From the NCBI GenBank assembly GCA_003695725.1, contig RFHX01000346.1, positions 1 through 5,452 of the forward strand: a stretch of DNA of 5,452 nt, given 5' to 3'. The notes under the pieces were generated by a model. That model was not told the DNA's origin and searched no databases. It saw only the letters and a list, made by a program, of their open reading frames with translations. The translations under genes were made by a program, and so were the position numbers. Below are positions 1-5,390 of this stretch, piece by piece; the stretch's first letter is position 1; every line of letters starts with the position of its first letter. The DNA comes from J061 sp003695725 [NCBI: Candidatus Schekmanbacteria bacterium]. Its GTDB lineage: Bacteria; Schekmanbacteria; GWA2-38-11.

Positions 1-170
1 AAATTAACATTTATAAATAAAATTATAATTTTATCAGCAGATATTATCTACAAATGCTATCACTCTAACTTAGGAAATAAGGAAAAACAGAAAGTTGGAA
101 GATAGGAAAAAAACCGTTATTTGTAAGTTTGGCTATGTTTGAATCCATACAAAATAGAAATGTGAAACAA
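1..170. other. AT-rich gene-free flank downstream of trpD
   Basis: No supported gene lies here. On the minus strand this is the 3' side of trpD. It contains an 18-base perfect palindrome made only of A and T (17-34), and a purine-rich stretch on the plus strand (72-113) in which GGAA recurs at 73, 81, 97 and 105. A run of seven A (107-113) would be read as U7 in a trp transcript, but no GC-rich stem precedes it, so I do not call a terminator. An ATG on the minus strand at 10-8 could open a further gene such as trpC beyond the edge. It has no ribosome binding site, and only three codons are visible, so this cannot be judged. Confidence 0.6.
17..34. repeat. 18-base perfect AT-only palindrome
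   Basis: ATAAAATTATAATTTTAT reads identically on both strands with no loop. It stops at base 16/35, where A faces C. It lies about 140 bases past the trpD stop, near the window edge. It could be a binding site for a dimeric regulator upstream of a gene beyond the edge. Chance symmetry in very AT-rich sequence is just as plausible, so only the symmetry itself is certain. Confidence 0.4.
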
Positions 171-1184
171 TCAAACTCTATTTGTAAAAGCAATCATATC
201 CTGAAGTTTCTTTTCGGCTTTACCAGAATTTATCGATTCCTTTGCAATTTCCAATCCTTCTTCCATTGATTCCACTCTGCCCGATGCTGCAATTGCAGCT
301 GCAGCATTCAATAAAACGATATCCCTTTTTCCGCCTTCTGCACCTTTGAGAATTCTAATGATAATGTCTCGATTTATTTCTGCGTTATCACCAATTATTT
401 CATCCCTTCTATGTCGCATCATTCCGAAATCTTCCGGTGCAATTCTATAATCAGAAATTTTACCTTTGTTGATTTCCAAAACTCTCGTCTCTGCACACAC
501 GGAAATTTCATCAAGCCCATCATCACTGTGGACAATATATGCTTTTTCTATTCCAAGTCTCAACAGCGTTTCTGCATAGAGGTCTTGCACCTTCTCACTA
601 AAAACTCCCACAACTTGCCTTCGCACTTCGGCAGGATTTGATAAGGGACCTAAAATATTAAAGATAGTTCTTATACCGATTTCTTTACGCACTGGTGCTG
701 CATATTTCATTGCGCTATGAAACTGCGGAGCAAACATAAATCCAATGCCGATTTCATCGATACATTTTGCCACCTTTTCAGGCGACAGGTTAACTTTTAC
801 ACCCATCTTCTCTAAAATGTCTGCACTTCCGCACCTGCTCGACACGGAGCGGTTACCATGCTTTGCCACTGTAACACCTGCCCCTGCGGCGACAATTGCC
901 GCTGTAGTTGAAATATTGAAAGTTCCTGAAGCATCTCCTCCTGTCCCGCAAGTATCAACTGCATTCACATCATTGAGTTTTATTGTAACCGCCATCTCTC
1001 TCATTGCCTTGACTGCACCAATGATTTCTTCAAGTGATTCACCCTTTATAGTGAGGGCAGTCAAAAATGATGCAATCTGGGAGTGAGTAGCTTTTCCTTT
1101 AAGAATTTCTTTTATTGCTAAATATGCCTCTTCTTCTGAAAGAGAATTTCCATTCGCCAGTTTTGATATGCATTTCTTCAACAT
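171..1184 (-). CDS. trpD: Anthranilate phosphoribosyltransferase (TrpD)
   Basis: This cytosolic enzyme transfers the phosphoribosyl group from PRPP to anthranilate, the second step of tryptophan synthesis from chorismate. The 337 residues match the usual length. A short helical N-terminal domain (about 1-70) precedes the glycosyltransferase family 3 alpha/beta domain. Visible motifs are the PRPP loop GTGGD (80-84), NIST (90-93), KHGNRSVSS (108-116), the anthranilate-site region with H156 and R166, the NILGPLSNP stretch (176-184), and the metal-binding pair D225-E226 in DDGLDE. All key residues are present, so the enzyme should be active. It is a stand-alone TrpD, not fused to TrpG. The ATG lies 9 bases after the trpG stop, with no clear Shine-Dalgarno, which suggests translation coupled to trpG. 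No trpC can be confirmed after it in the window. Confidence 0.97.
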   Translation of the reverse strand: MLKKCISKLANGNSLSEEEAYLAIKEILKGKATHSQIASFLTALTIKGESLEEIIGAVKAMREMAVTIKLNDVNAVDTCGTGGDASGTFNISTTAAIVAAGAGVTVAKHGNRSVSSRCGSADILEKMGVKVNLSPEKVAKCIDEIGIGFMFAPQFHSAMKYAAPVRKEIGIRTIFNILGPLSNPAEVRRQVVGVFSEKVQDLYAETLLRLGIEKAYIVHSDDGLDEISVCAETRVLEINKGKISDYRIAPEDFGMMRHRRDEIIGDNAEINRDIIIRILKGAEGGKRDIVLLNAAAAIAASGRVESMEEGLEIAKESINSGKAEKKLQDMIAFTNRV

Positions 1185-1193
1185 ATTGACTTT

Positions 1194-1772
1194 TTATTTA
1201 ATCTCTAAAAAATTCTTCAATAGCTCTTTTCCACATTTGGTCAGAATAGATTCCGGATGAAACTGCACTCCGTATAATTTGAGTTTCCTATCTGCAATGC
1301 CCATTATCTCTCCGTCTTCTGAATAAGCAGTTATTTCAAAGTTTGATGGCAGAGTATCCTTCTTTATAACGAGTGAATGATACCTTGTAGCTTCAAAGGG
1401 ATTTGGTAATCTCTTAAAAATATCTCTCCCATTATGCTCTATCATCGATGTTTTTCCGTGCATCAACCGTTTTGCTCTCACAATCTTTGCTGAAAAAGCG
1501 GAAGCTATACACTGATGACCTAAACATACGCCAAGCAGGGGAACCTTTCCGGCAAAGTTTTTTACTACATCAACTGAAATTCCTGCTTTGTCAGGCGTAC
1601 ACGGACCCGGAGAAATAACAATGCGTCTGATCTTTTTTCTCTGAAGCTCTTTCACTGTTACTTCATCATTGCGATAAACAATAAAGTCTTCGCCTAATTC
1701 GCCAAAGTATTGAACTAAGTTGTATGTAAATGAATCATAATTATCTATCAATATATTTTTTGATCTACTCAT
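1194..1772 (-). CDS. trpG: Anthranilate synthase glutamine amidotransferase subunit (TrpG)
   Basis: This class I glutamine amidotransferase releases ammonia from glutamine and passes it to TrpE to make anthranilate. TrpG and PabA are very similar, so it may also serve 4-aminobenzoate synthesis. From the ATG at 1772 it has 192 residues, the normal length. Visible motifs are NYDSFTYN (11-18), the oxyanion strand SPGP (54-57), the nucleophile elbow GVCLGHQ with Cys83, the MHGK segment (104-107), and the HPE triad end with His172 and Glu174. An in-frame TTG at 1778 would add two residues. I prefer the ATG because it gives the N-terminus closest to the family's usual start. The ATG overlaps the last 8 bases of trpE, including its TAG stop, and no Shine-Dalgarno is visible, so translational coupling to trpE is likely. 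This fits the need for equal amounts of the two subunits. Confidence 0.95.
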   Translation of the reverse strand: MSRSKNILIDNYDSFTYNLVQYFGELGEDFIVYRNDEVTVKELQRKKIRRIVISPGPCTPDKAGISVDVVKNFAGKVPLLGVCLGHQCIASAFSAKIVRAKRLMHGKTSMIEHNGRDIFKRLPNPFEATRYHSLVIKKDTLPSNFEITAYSEDGEIMGIADRKLKLYGVQFHPESILTKCGKELLKNFLEIK

Positions 1773-3249
1773 AATCAAATTCTGAAGAAACTTTTAATGC
1801 TTCAAACATCGCCTTCATTTTATTCATTGTTTCAGTATATTCGCGCTCAGGCACAGAATCAGCAACAATACCTGCGCCTCCCTGCACGTACACCTTATTG
1901 TCTTTGAACAACAGAGTCCGAATGGTAATACAGGTATCCATATTTCCGGAAAAACTGAAATAACCAACTGCTCCTGCATAGGGACCTCTTTTTTCAGATT
2001 CTAATTCCTCGATTATTTCCATTGCCCTTACTTTTGGCGCACCACTTACCGTTCCTGCAGGAAAACAGGCTCTTATAACATCAAAGACATCTTTATTTTT
2101 CTTCAACTTGCCTCTTACATTCGAAACAATATGCATTACATGGGAATAACGCTCAATTGTCATAAGTTCATTGACTTCAACTGTCGATTTTTTTGCTACC
2201 CGTCCAACATCGTTTCTTCCAAGGTCAACAAGCATTATATGTTCAGCGCATTCTTTAGGGTCAGAAAGTAATTCCTTTTCTAATTTCCTGTCTTCCTTTT
2301 CATCTTTGCCCCTCCGCCTTGTTCCGGCAATAGGCCTCAACTCGATATTCCCTCTTTCTACTCTGACAAGAATTTCAGGAGATGAGCCAACAAGCGCAAT
2401 ATCCCCAAGTTTAAGATAATACATATAGGGCGATGGATTTATTACACGCAAGGCTCTATAAACATTGAAAGGATTCCCTTTGAAAGTGCAAGATAACCTT
2501 TGTGAGAGGACAACCTGAATTATGTCACCAGCTCTTATATATTTCTTTGCTCTTCTCACAATCTCTTCAAAAACTTCTTTTTTCATATTTGAAACAGGTT
2601 TTATTTGGCTAATCATTCTCCTTTTCTTTCTCTTATCAATCTTTCCGCTTCGCAATTTTTTTATAATGCGCTCAATTTTCTTTTTAGCATCCTGATATGC
2701 CTTCGAAGCATCTGAAAGATTTTTCACATAAGCATTGGCAACAACTTTAATCTTGTGGGAAAGGTTATCAAAAACGACTATTGTATCCATCAGCATAAAA
2801 ATTGCATCATATACAGATAAAACATCTTTGGAATGGTCGCCTATCTTTTCAAAAAAACGGACAAAGTCATAACCGATAAATCCAACTGCACCGCCTGTAA
2901 ATCTTGGCAATCCGCTAACCTTGACAGGTTTAAATTCTGACAAAATTTCCTTCACAATATCAAGAGGGTCATTTTTGAATGTGCATTTCCTTACCTGCCC
3001 ATCTTTGATTATTTCAGCCAACTTTCCCTTGCTTCTGAATATGAGTTTTGGCGAAGAACCAAGAAATGAAAATCTTGCCCATTTTTCTCCGCCTTCGATG
3101 CTTTCAAAGAGGAAAGAATATTTATTATCATTTATCTTGCTGAATGCCGATACAGGCGTTTCAATATCGCCGTAAATTTCGCGATAGACAGGAATAAGAT
3201 TGCCTTTCGTCGCTAATTTTTTAAATTCATTAAATTCAGGATAATACAT
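1765..3249 (-). CDS. trpE: Anthranilate synthase chorismate-binding subunit (TrpE)
   Basis: This subunit converts chorismate to anthranilate using ammonia from TrpG, the committed step of tryptophan synthesis. At 494 residues it is a full-length TrpE. The N-terminal domain carries FLFES (46-50), which corresponds to the LLES tryptophan-binding motif, with Ser50 kept. The chorismate-binding domain shows NPSPYMYYL (271-279), GSSPE (288-292), IAGTRRRG (307-314), EHIMLVDLGRND (336-347), FPAGTVSGAPK (396-406), GAVGY (426-430) and a GAGIVADS segment (458-465) ending with the E-Y-T-E run. The GTVSGAPK form and the full N-terminal inhibitor motif favour TrpE over PabB. Feedback inhibition by tryptophan is therefore expected. 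A lysine- and arginine-rich linker (about 189-224) separates the domains. The ATG starts one base after the lipoprotein stop (TAAaATG), leaving no room for a trp leader, and there is no clear Shine-Dalgarno. Confidence 0.97.
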   Translation of the reverse strand: MYYPEFNEFKKLATKGNLIPVYREIYGDIETPVSAFSKINDNKYSFLFESIEGGEKWARFSFLGSSPKLIFRSKGKLAEIIKDGQVRKCTFKNDPLDIVKEILSEFKPVKVSGLPRFTGGAVGFIGYDFVRFFEKIGDHSKDVLSVYDAIFMLMDTIVVFDNLSHKIKVVANAYVKNLSDASKAYQDAKKKIERIIKKLRSGKIDKRKKRRMISQIKPVSNMKKEVFEEIVRRAKKYIRAGDIIQVVLSQRLSCTFKGNPFNVYRALRVINPSPYMYYLKLGDIALVGSSPEILVRVERGNIELRPIAGTRRRGKDEKEDRKLEKELLSDPKECAEHIMLVDLGRNDVGRVAKKSTVEVNELMTIERYSHVMHIVSNVRGKLKKNKDVFDVIRACFPAGTVSGAPKVRAMEIIEELESEKRGPYAGAVGYFSFSGNMDTCITIRTLLFKDNKVYVQGGAGIVADSVPEREYTETMNKMKAMFEALKVSSEFDYE

Positions 3250-3250
3250 T

Positions 3251-3550
3251 TTATTTTATTGATTCATCCGTTGTTTCATTCAATTCGTCTTCCTCAATTT
3301 TCTCGCCTATTATAGAAGTTCGAAGAAGAAGCTCGCCGATTTCTTTCTTCATCTTTTCGTTTTCTATAAGGAGGGATTCAACCTGCTTCTTCATCCTTTT
3401 CAGCTCTTTATCCCTATACATCTCAAGAGCTGAAACTCTTTTGTCAAGTTTATAGATTTTGTCCTCTACTTCATAGGCAGGAATGCAGGAAATTAGTGAG
3501 AGAAAATAACTAAACAGCAAAGAAATTATTAAAATTCTTAAATGTTTCAT
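3251..3550 (-). CDS. Small coiled-coil lipoprotein, function unknown
   Basis: I do not recognise a family. The 99-residue product begins with a basic tip (K2, R5) and a hydrophobic stretch (6-20), then a lipobox L-I-S-C with Cys22 as the probable lipidated residue. Residue +2 is Ile, not Asp, so by the E. coli sorting rule the outer membrane is expected. Residues 28-75 are strongly charged and show a 4-3 hydrophobic spacing (V28, I32, L35, V39, L42, then M53, V57, L60, M67, I71, L74) with an 11-residue step in the middle, which indicates a coiled coil. The tail (85-99) is acidic and probably disordered. The charged helix recalls Lpp or the N-terminal helix of CpoB/YbgF, but there is no TPR part. 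The gene starts 35 bases after the protease stop, with a weak AGG ahead of the ATG, and ends one base before trpE. Co-transcription with both neighbours is likely. Confidence 0.75.
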   Translation of the reverse strand: MKHLRILIISLLFSYFLSLISCIPAYEVEDKIYKLDKRVSALEMYRDKELKRMKKQVESLLIENEKMKKEIGELLLRTSIIGEKIEEDELNETTDESIK

Positions 3551-3585
3551 TTACGGCAACCTATAAAAATTTCAGATTTCATATC

Positions 3586-4305
3586 TCATAATATTGAAAA
3601 AAGTTTTCCAATCAACTCGTGCAATTTACTCCAATTCCCGGCATAATCAAAGTGTAAAATCAGATAAATACATTTTTTGGAAATTTCAAATGCTTCATTC
3701 AAAAATAGAGGCACAGCAGAATAGCCATCGCCTAATATAACCATCATTATGCCTACAAAAAAGACATTCAAAAATAGAACAACTGAAAACGAAAAAACTA
3801 TTCCGTTGTTCAATATATCACTCTGTCCAAGATGAAAATCCTTAAAAAGAGCAGCTAAATGTTGTCCAAGAAAAAATCCCGTAATGAAAACAATATAAAT
3901 GCCTGCACTTTTTATAAAAAATGGTTTGATTCCAGACACAACAATTGCAATGATAGGAAAACAATAGGGTGAAAGTTCAACTAAAAAATTTGAACGCGAT
4001 ACGCTAACCTGTCCCCCTTTTTTTGGATATACTGACAATGATTTTACATCTCCCAAAAAAAGTAATGAAAAAAAACCGTGGACAAGTTCATGGACAAGAA
4101 CTTCTCCAACATCGACAAAATCATAACCAATCCATTTAACTAAATAGCGCAGGAGAAAATAAAAAATAATACCTGAAATAAACACAATGTTAATTGGGTT
4201 TATTAATAGAAATCGCTTTATTACCTCAAACAACGCAAGAGAAAAGATAACGCCTGCCGGCATTACAAAGAAAAATCCTATCAGATTTTTACTCATTGTT
4301 TTCAT
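3586..4305 (-). CDS. Intramembrane M50-like zinc metalloprotease, putative
   Basis: This 239-residue, very hydrophobic protein is predicted to sit in the inner membrane with about five or six spans (near 8-27, 37-57, 68-85, 112-127, 133-152 and 169-192). The third contains HELVH (72-76), the HExxH zinc and catalytic motif, followed by a GDVKSLSVYPKKGG segment (85-98). That order matches M50B-like metallopeptidases (Pfam Peptidase_M50B type). The later LSPYCFP (111-117) and HLGQSD (158-163) segments also fit, with Asp163 a candidate third zinc ligand. It lacks the PDZ domain and LDG motif of RseP-type site-2 proteases, so its substrate is unknown. In-frame ATGs exist at 4305 and 4296, and neither has a good Shine-Dalgarno. 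It is divergent from the uracil-DNA glycosylase gene and probably heads a unit with the lipoprotein and trp genes. The fold call rests on motifs. Proteolytic activity is inferred. Confidence 0.78.
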   Translation of the reverse strand: MKTMSKNLIGFFFVMPAGVIFSLALFEVIKRFLLINPINIVFISGIIFYFLLRYLVKWIGYDFVDVGEVLVHELVHGFFSLLFLGDVKSLSVYPKKGGQVSVSRSNFLVELSPYCFPIIAIVVSGIKPFFIKSAGIYIVFITGFFLGQHLAALFKDFHLGQSDILNNGIVFSFSVVLFLNVFFVGIMMVILGDGYSAVPLFLNEAFEISKKCIYLILHFDYAGNWSKLHELIGKLFSIL

Positions 4306-4313
4306 AGCCCAAT

Positions 4314-4342
4314 ATTTTATTTTACCAATCCTTCAAGTGCAA
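4314..4342 (-). promoter_or_regulatory. Weak candidate promoter for the protease gene
   Basis: On the minus strand, TTGCAC (4342-4337) lies 17 bases before TAAAAT (4319-4314). The -10 box matches five of six sigma70 positions but the -35 only three. Transcription would start near 4307, giving an almost leaderless message from the ATG at 4305, or a leader of about 10 bases if the ATG at 4296 is used. No better minus-strand candidate was found in the 100-base gap. Confidence 0.22.
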
Positions 4343-4350
4343 GTTATAAT
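4322..4350 (+). promoter_or_regulatory. Second candidate promoter upstream of the uracil-DNA glycosylase gene
   Basis: TTACCA (4322-4327, four of six -35 matches) is 17 bases from a perfect TATAAT (4345-4350). The -10 box is framed by CAAGT (4340-4344) and its inverse ACTTG (4351-4355), with another CAAGT at 4334-4338. A protein bound at these repeats would cover the -10 box, so this promoter may be regulated. It would start transcription close to 4357. Confidence 0.33.
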
Positions 4351-4352
4351 AC

Positions 4353-4381
4353 TTGACCCGGGACCTTTTGATGTTTATAAA
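4353..4381 (+). promoter_or_regulatory. Likely sigma70 promoter of the uracil-DNA glycosylase gene
   Basis: TTGACC (4353-4358, five of six) and TATAAA (4376-4381, five of six) are separated by the ideal 17 bases. Transcription would begin near 4388, giving a leader of roughly 18 bases before the ATG at 4406. The -35 box runs into a CCCGGG palindrome (4357-4362), a small GC island in an otherwise AT-rich gap. This is the best promoter match I found in the window. Confidence 0.58.
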
Positions 4382-4405
4382 AATGAAAAGAATCTTTGGT
4401 AAATT

Positions 4406-5110
4406 ATGGAAAAAAAAGAGATAGTAGAAAAAGTAATTACATTCCTCGAATTTCAAAAATCCTTGGGAGTTAAAAATTTTATCATAACTCCTTCTACTAA
4501 AGGGCAATCAGTAGAAAGTGCCTCCAAAAGCAAAAAGGAAATGTTGGATGAACTTCGCAGCACAATCGGCGAATGCATTGAATGCCGGCTTCACAAAGAA
4601 AGGACAAATCTTGTTTTTGGGGACGGTAATCCTGAAGCCAAAATAATGTTTGTGGGCGAAGCTCCGGGAAGAGATGAAGATATTCAAGGAAAGCCCTTTG
4701 TCGGAAGAGCGGGAAAACTTTTGACAGATATGATTAAAGCAATGGGCTTCAAAAGAGAAGAGGTATATATCGCAAATATTATAAAGTGCAGACCGCCTCA
4801 AAACAGAAATCCGATAAAAGATGAAATAGAAATGTGTGAACCCTATTTGAGGAAACAGATAGAAATAATCAAGCCAAAGATTATTATTGCCCTTGGAACA
4901 TTTGCAGCCCAAACTCTTTTGAAAAGCGAGGAAAAGATTTCTCAACTTAGAGGCAAATTTGCATATTACGAAGATATAAAATTATTACCTACCTATCATC
5001 CCGCCTTTCTACTGAGAAATCCTCAAAAAAAGAAAGAATCTTGGTCTGACCTAAAGATGGTTTTAACAGAGCTCGGACTTCCTGTTCCAACTGTTCAAAA
5101 AAAGAAATAG
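4406..5110 (+). CDS. udg: Family 4 uracil-DNA glycosylase (iron-sulfur type)
   Basis: This enzyme removes uracil from DNA, which arises from cytosine deamination or dUMP incorporation, and so starts base-excision repair. The 234 residues comprise an N-terminal helical extension (about 1-50, with the LEFQKSLGV segment seen in many longer members) and the glycosylase domain. Four cysteines have the family 4 spacing for a 4Fe-4S cluster: Cys57-x2-Cys60, then Cys128-x15-Cys144. Active-site motif 1 is GEAPG (84-88), followed by the conserved GKPFVGRAG stretch (95-103). Motif 2 is HPA (198-200). NIIKCRPPQNR (124-134) is also typical. The ATG at 4406 is fixed by an in-frame TAA just upstream at 4400. 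An internal ATG at 4541 would lose the extension. No Shine-Dalgarno is visible. The gene converges on the IHF-like gene with 4 bases between the stops. Confidence 0.95.
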   Translation: MEKKEIVEKVITFLEFQKSLGVKNFIITPSTKGQSVESASKSKKEMLDELRSTIGECIECRLHKERTNLVFGDGNPEAKIMFVGEAPGRDEDIQGKPFVGRAGKLLTDMIKAMGFKREEVYIANIIKCRPPQNRNPIKDEIEMCEPYLRKQIEIIKPKIIIALGTFAAQTLLKSEEKISQLRGKFAYYEDIKLLPTYHPAFLLRNPQKKKESWSDLKMVLTELGLPVPTVQKKK

Positions 5111-5116
5111 CTTTTT
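5099..5116. other. Weak inverted repeat between convergent gene ends
   Basis: AAAAAG (5099-5104) and CTTTTT (5111-5116) can pair around a 6-base loop that contains the glycosylase stop codon. The stem has one GC pair, so it is weak as a terminator. It does place A/U runs on both sides of the only gap between the two convergent genes. If any intrinsic termination occurs here it is probably inefficient and bidirectional. Confidence 0.2.
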
Positions 5117-5390
5117 ACCGATTCAAAAGATCTTTAAATAATTTAGAAGGCCTGAAATTTACAACTTTGCGTGCAGATATTTTATAAGGCGTCCCAGTTT
5201 TTGGATTTCTTCCTATTCTCTCTTTTTTTGAACGAATCTCAAACTTTCCAAAACCGCTAAGAATGATATCATCCCCTTGGGCAAGGGTACTTATCAAAGT
5301 ATTTAAAATTTCTTCAACAAGTTCAGATGATTCTTGTTTGCTCAACCCCAATTCTTCTCTTATCTTTTCTTTTAAATCTTCTCTTGTCAT
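5115..5390 (-). CDS. ihfA: Integration host factor alpha-like DNA-bending protein (HU/IHF family)
   Basis: This small nucleoid protein binds DNA as a dimer and bends it sharply, helping replication, recombination and transcription. The 91 residues are the full family length. Two N-terminal helices (about 3-38) form the dimer core, GFGKF (46-50) precedes the beta arm, and GRNPKTG (60-66) carries the intercalating Pro63. ARKVVNFRPS (73-82) leads into the last helix (about 83-90). The RNPKTG followed by an I-x-A-R-x-V-V-x-F-R-P pattern resembles IHF alpha more than HU, which usually has lysine-rich and FKAGK-type versions. A second HU-type paralogue elsewhere cannot be excluded, so the symbol is less certain than the family. 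The start is supported by AGGGGAG (5404-5398), seven bases before the ATG and the strongest ribosome binding site in the window. Confidence 0.9.
   Translation of the reverse strand: MTREDLKEKIREELGLSKQESSELVEEILNTLISTLAQGDDIILSGFGKFEIRSKKERIGRNPKTGTPYKISARKVVNFRPSKLFKDLLNR

Noticed and set aside
1-10. Start of trpC on the minus strand (ATG at 10-8)
   Set aside because: Only three codons are visible, with no ribosome binding site, so the identity would be a guess.
100-140. Intrinsic terminator after trpD using the U7 run (minus strand, 113-107)
   Set aside because: No GC-rich stem precedes the U run. The only symmetry nearby is the short ACCGTT region, which cannot form a stable hairpin.
411-1086. 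Plus-strand open frames inside trpD (411-641 and 745-1086)
   Set aside because: They lie antisense to a gene with all its catalytic motifs, have no recognisable domains, and have low-complexity composition typical of shadow frames.
2171-3175. Plus-strand open frames inside trpE (2171-2419 and 2921-3175)
   Set aside because: They are antisense to conserved trpE coding sequence with no motif or ribosome binding site, so they are shadow frames.
3250-3300. Trp leader peptide, T-box or attenuator ahead of trpE
   Set aside because: The lipoprotein stop is one base from the trpE ATG. The sequence upstream is coding and shows no tandem Trp codons or alternative hairpins.
4187-4402. Plus-strand open frame across the protease 5' end and the divergent gap
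   Set aside because: It overlaps the protease start antisense and covers the promoter region. Its product shows no family features.
4322-4945. Minus-strand open frames over the glycosylase gene (4322-4507 and 4508-4945)
   Set aside because: They are antisense to a well-supported family 4 uracil-DNA glycosylase, and the translations are aromatic- and Cys-rich shadows.
5126-5135. AAAGATCTTT palindrome near the end of the IHF-like gene as a terminator for the glycosylase
   Set aside because: It is a loop-free 10-base palindrome made from ordinary codons in the conserved C-terminal helix and has no following T run on the plus strand.
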